Of a stretch of 6,255 bases of DNA, positions 5,841 to 6,255 are shown piece by piece (the first letter of the stretch is position 1; every line of letters begins with the position of its first letter). The notes under the pieces are model-generated. The model had not been told where the DNA came from. It was given only the letters and a program-made list of their open reading frames with translations, and ran no database searches. The position numbers and the translations under genes are program-made. The stretch covers positions 1 to 6,255 of the forward strand of contig JAJYVN010000181.1 of assembly GCA_021791995.1 (NCBI GenBank). The letters are read 5' to 3'. Source of the stretch: Bacillota bacterium (GTDB taxonomy: Bacteria; Bacillota; Sulfobacillia; RBS10-35; JAJYVN01).

Positions 5841-6255
5841 TCAAGCGGGCGGTCGTTGTTTCCGGGGCCTTTCGGCAATCCCCTGGGCCTCGACATAGCG
5901 CCTCACCGTCTCTCGCGAGGCACCGCCTACACTTCCCACATAATAGGCGCGATGCCAGAAGTATGGCTTCCAGTAAAACTTCCGCAAGTGATCGGCGAAT
6001 CGGTTACGCATCCGGCGGGACGAAGCGGACTTGAGGTTGTTGATTAGCCCCGCTATGTTCAGGGCAGGATGGATCACCACCAACAGATGGACGTGATCAA
6101 CGTCCCCACCGAATTCGACCAGGGAACATCGCCAATCCGCAAGGATCTTCTCGAAGATCTCCCGTAACGCATCCAGCAGTTCCGGAGTCAGGGTTTTCCG
6201 ACGATACTTGGTGATCAGCACAATATGCAGCCTAAGCGAATAGACGGCATGGGAT
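5841..6255 (-). CDS. tnpA: IS200/IS605-family transposase TnpA (HUH Y1 transposase), N-terminus beyond the window
   Basis: TnpA is the small single-strand transposase of IS200/IS605 elements. It cuts and rejoins DNA through a tyrosine, at hairpin-bearing ends. The minus-strand frame ends at TGA 5843-5841 and stays open to the right edge, giving 137 full codons. A GTG exists at 6221-6219, but residues upstream of it (SHAVYSLRLHI) match the usual TnpA N-terminus and lead into VLITKYRRK, so the real start lies at or beyond the window edge. The HUH metal site is His-Val-His in GGDVDHVHLLV (His codons 6095-6093 and 6089-6087). The nucleophile is the Tyr in ETVRRYVEAQG (codon 5897-5895), preceded by the typical YYVGSVGGAS. 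All catalytic parts seen are intact. The 3' end faces the TnpB relic 17 bp away. Confidence 0.92.
   Translation of the reverse strand, partial: SHAVYSLRLHIVLITKYRRKTLTPELLDALREIFEKILADWRCSLVEFGGDVDHVHLLVVIHPALNIAGLINNLKSASSRRMRNRFADHLRKFYWKPYFWHRAYYVGSVGGASRETVRRYVEAQGIAERPRKQRPPA

Noticed and set aside
5856..6047. A 63-codon + strand open frame opposite tnpA
   Set aside because: It is the complement of strongly conserved transposase sequence.
1..6255. CRISPR arrays, tRNA or rRNA genes, phage genes or toxin-antitoxin pairs
   Set aside because: I saw no regularly spaced repeats, no cloverleaf or rRNA-like sequence, and no other small gene pair on either strand.

Overview
The window is a high-GC bacterial segment (about 60% G+C by eye). 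Carbon-metabolism genes lie on the + strand, and insertion-sequence debris follows at the right edge. The genes are closely packed and use bacterial Shine-Dalgarno sites and GTG starts. No 16S rRNA or other taxonomic marker is present, so I do not name the organism. A GtaA-like protein, a type I sulfatase, a phosphoketolase/acetate kinase pair and an IS200/IS605 element together fit a free-living bacterium, but they do not point to one phylum.

Layout from left to right. Positions 1-326 hold the 3' end of a large gene of the glutaminase A (GtaA; DUF4965/DUF1793) type. After 27 bp comes an apparently cytoplasmic type I sulfatase (354-1775) with an intact formylglycine motif. A 186-bp gap (1776-1961) follows. 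It carries two copies of the same imperfect motif, 93 bp apart, and each copy can fold as a hairpin or H-type pseudoknot. The second copy ends five bases before the purine-rich ribosome binding site of the next gene. Positions 1962-4454 encode a full-length thiamine-diphosphate phosphoketolase (Xfp). Acetate kinase (AckA) follows at 4481-5602, with a gap of 26 bp by my start choice. Positions 5603-5840 hold a frame-broken 3' relic of a TnpB gene, with a perfect 13-bp hairpin inside it. An IS200/IS605 TnpA transposase gene runs leftward from beyond the right edge to 5841, tail to tail with the relic.

How the genes work together. Xfp splits xylulose 5-phosphate and/or fructose 6-phosphate with phosphate, giving acetyl phosphate plus glyceraldehyde 3-phosphate or erythrose 4-phosphate. 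AckA then converts acetyl phosphate and ADP to acetate and ATP, or runs in reverse. The pair is a compact phosphoketolase shunt and is almost certainly one transcription unit. The GtaA-like gene and the sulfatase may form a separate upstream unit; nothing in the sequence links them to the shunt. The most interesting non-coding signal is the duplicated, potentially structured leader ahead of xfp. The most interesting wreckage is the TnpB relic.
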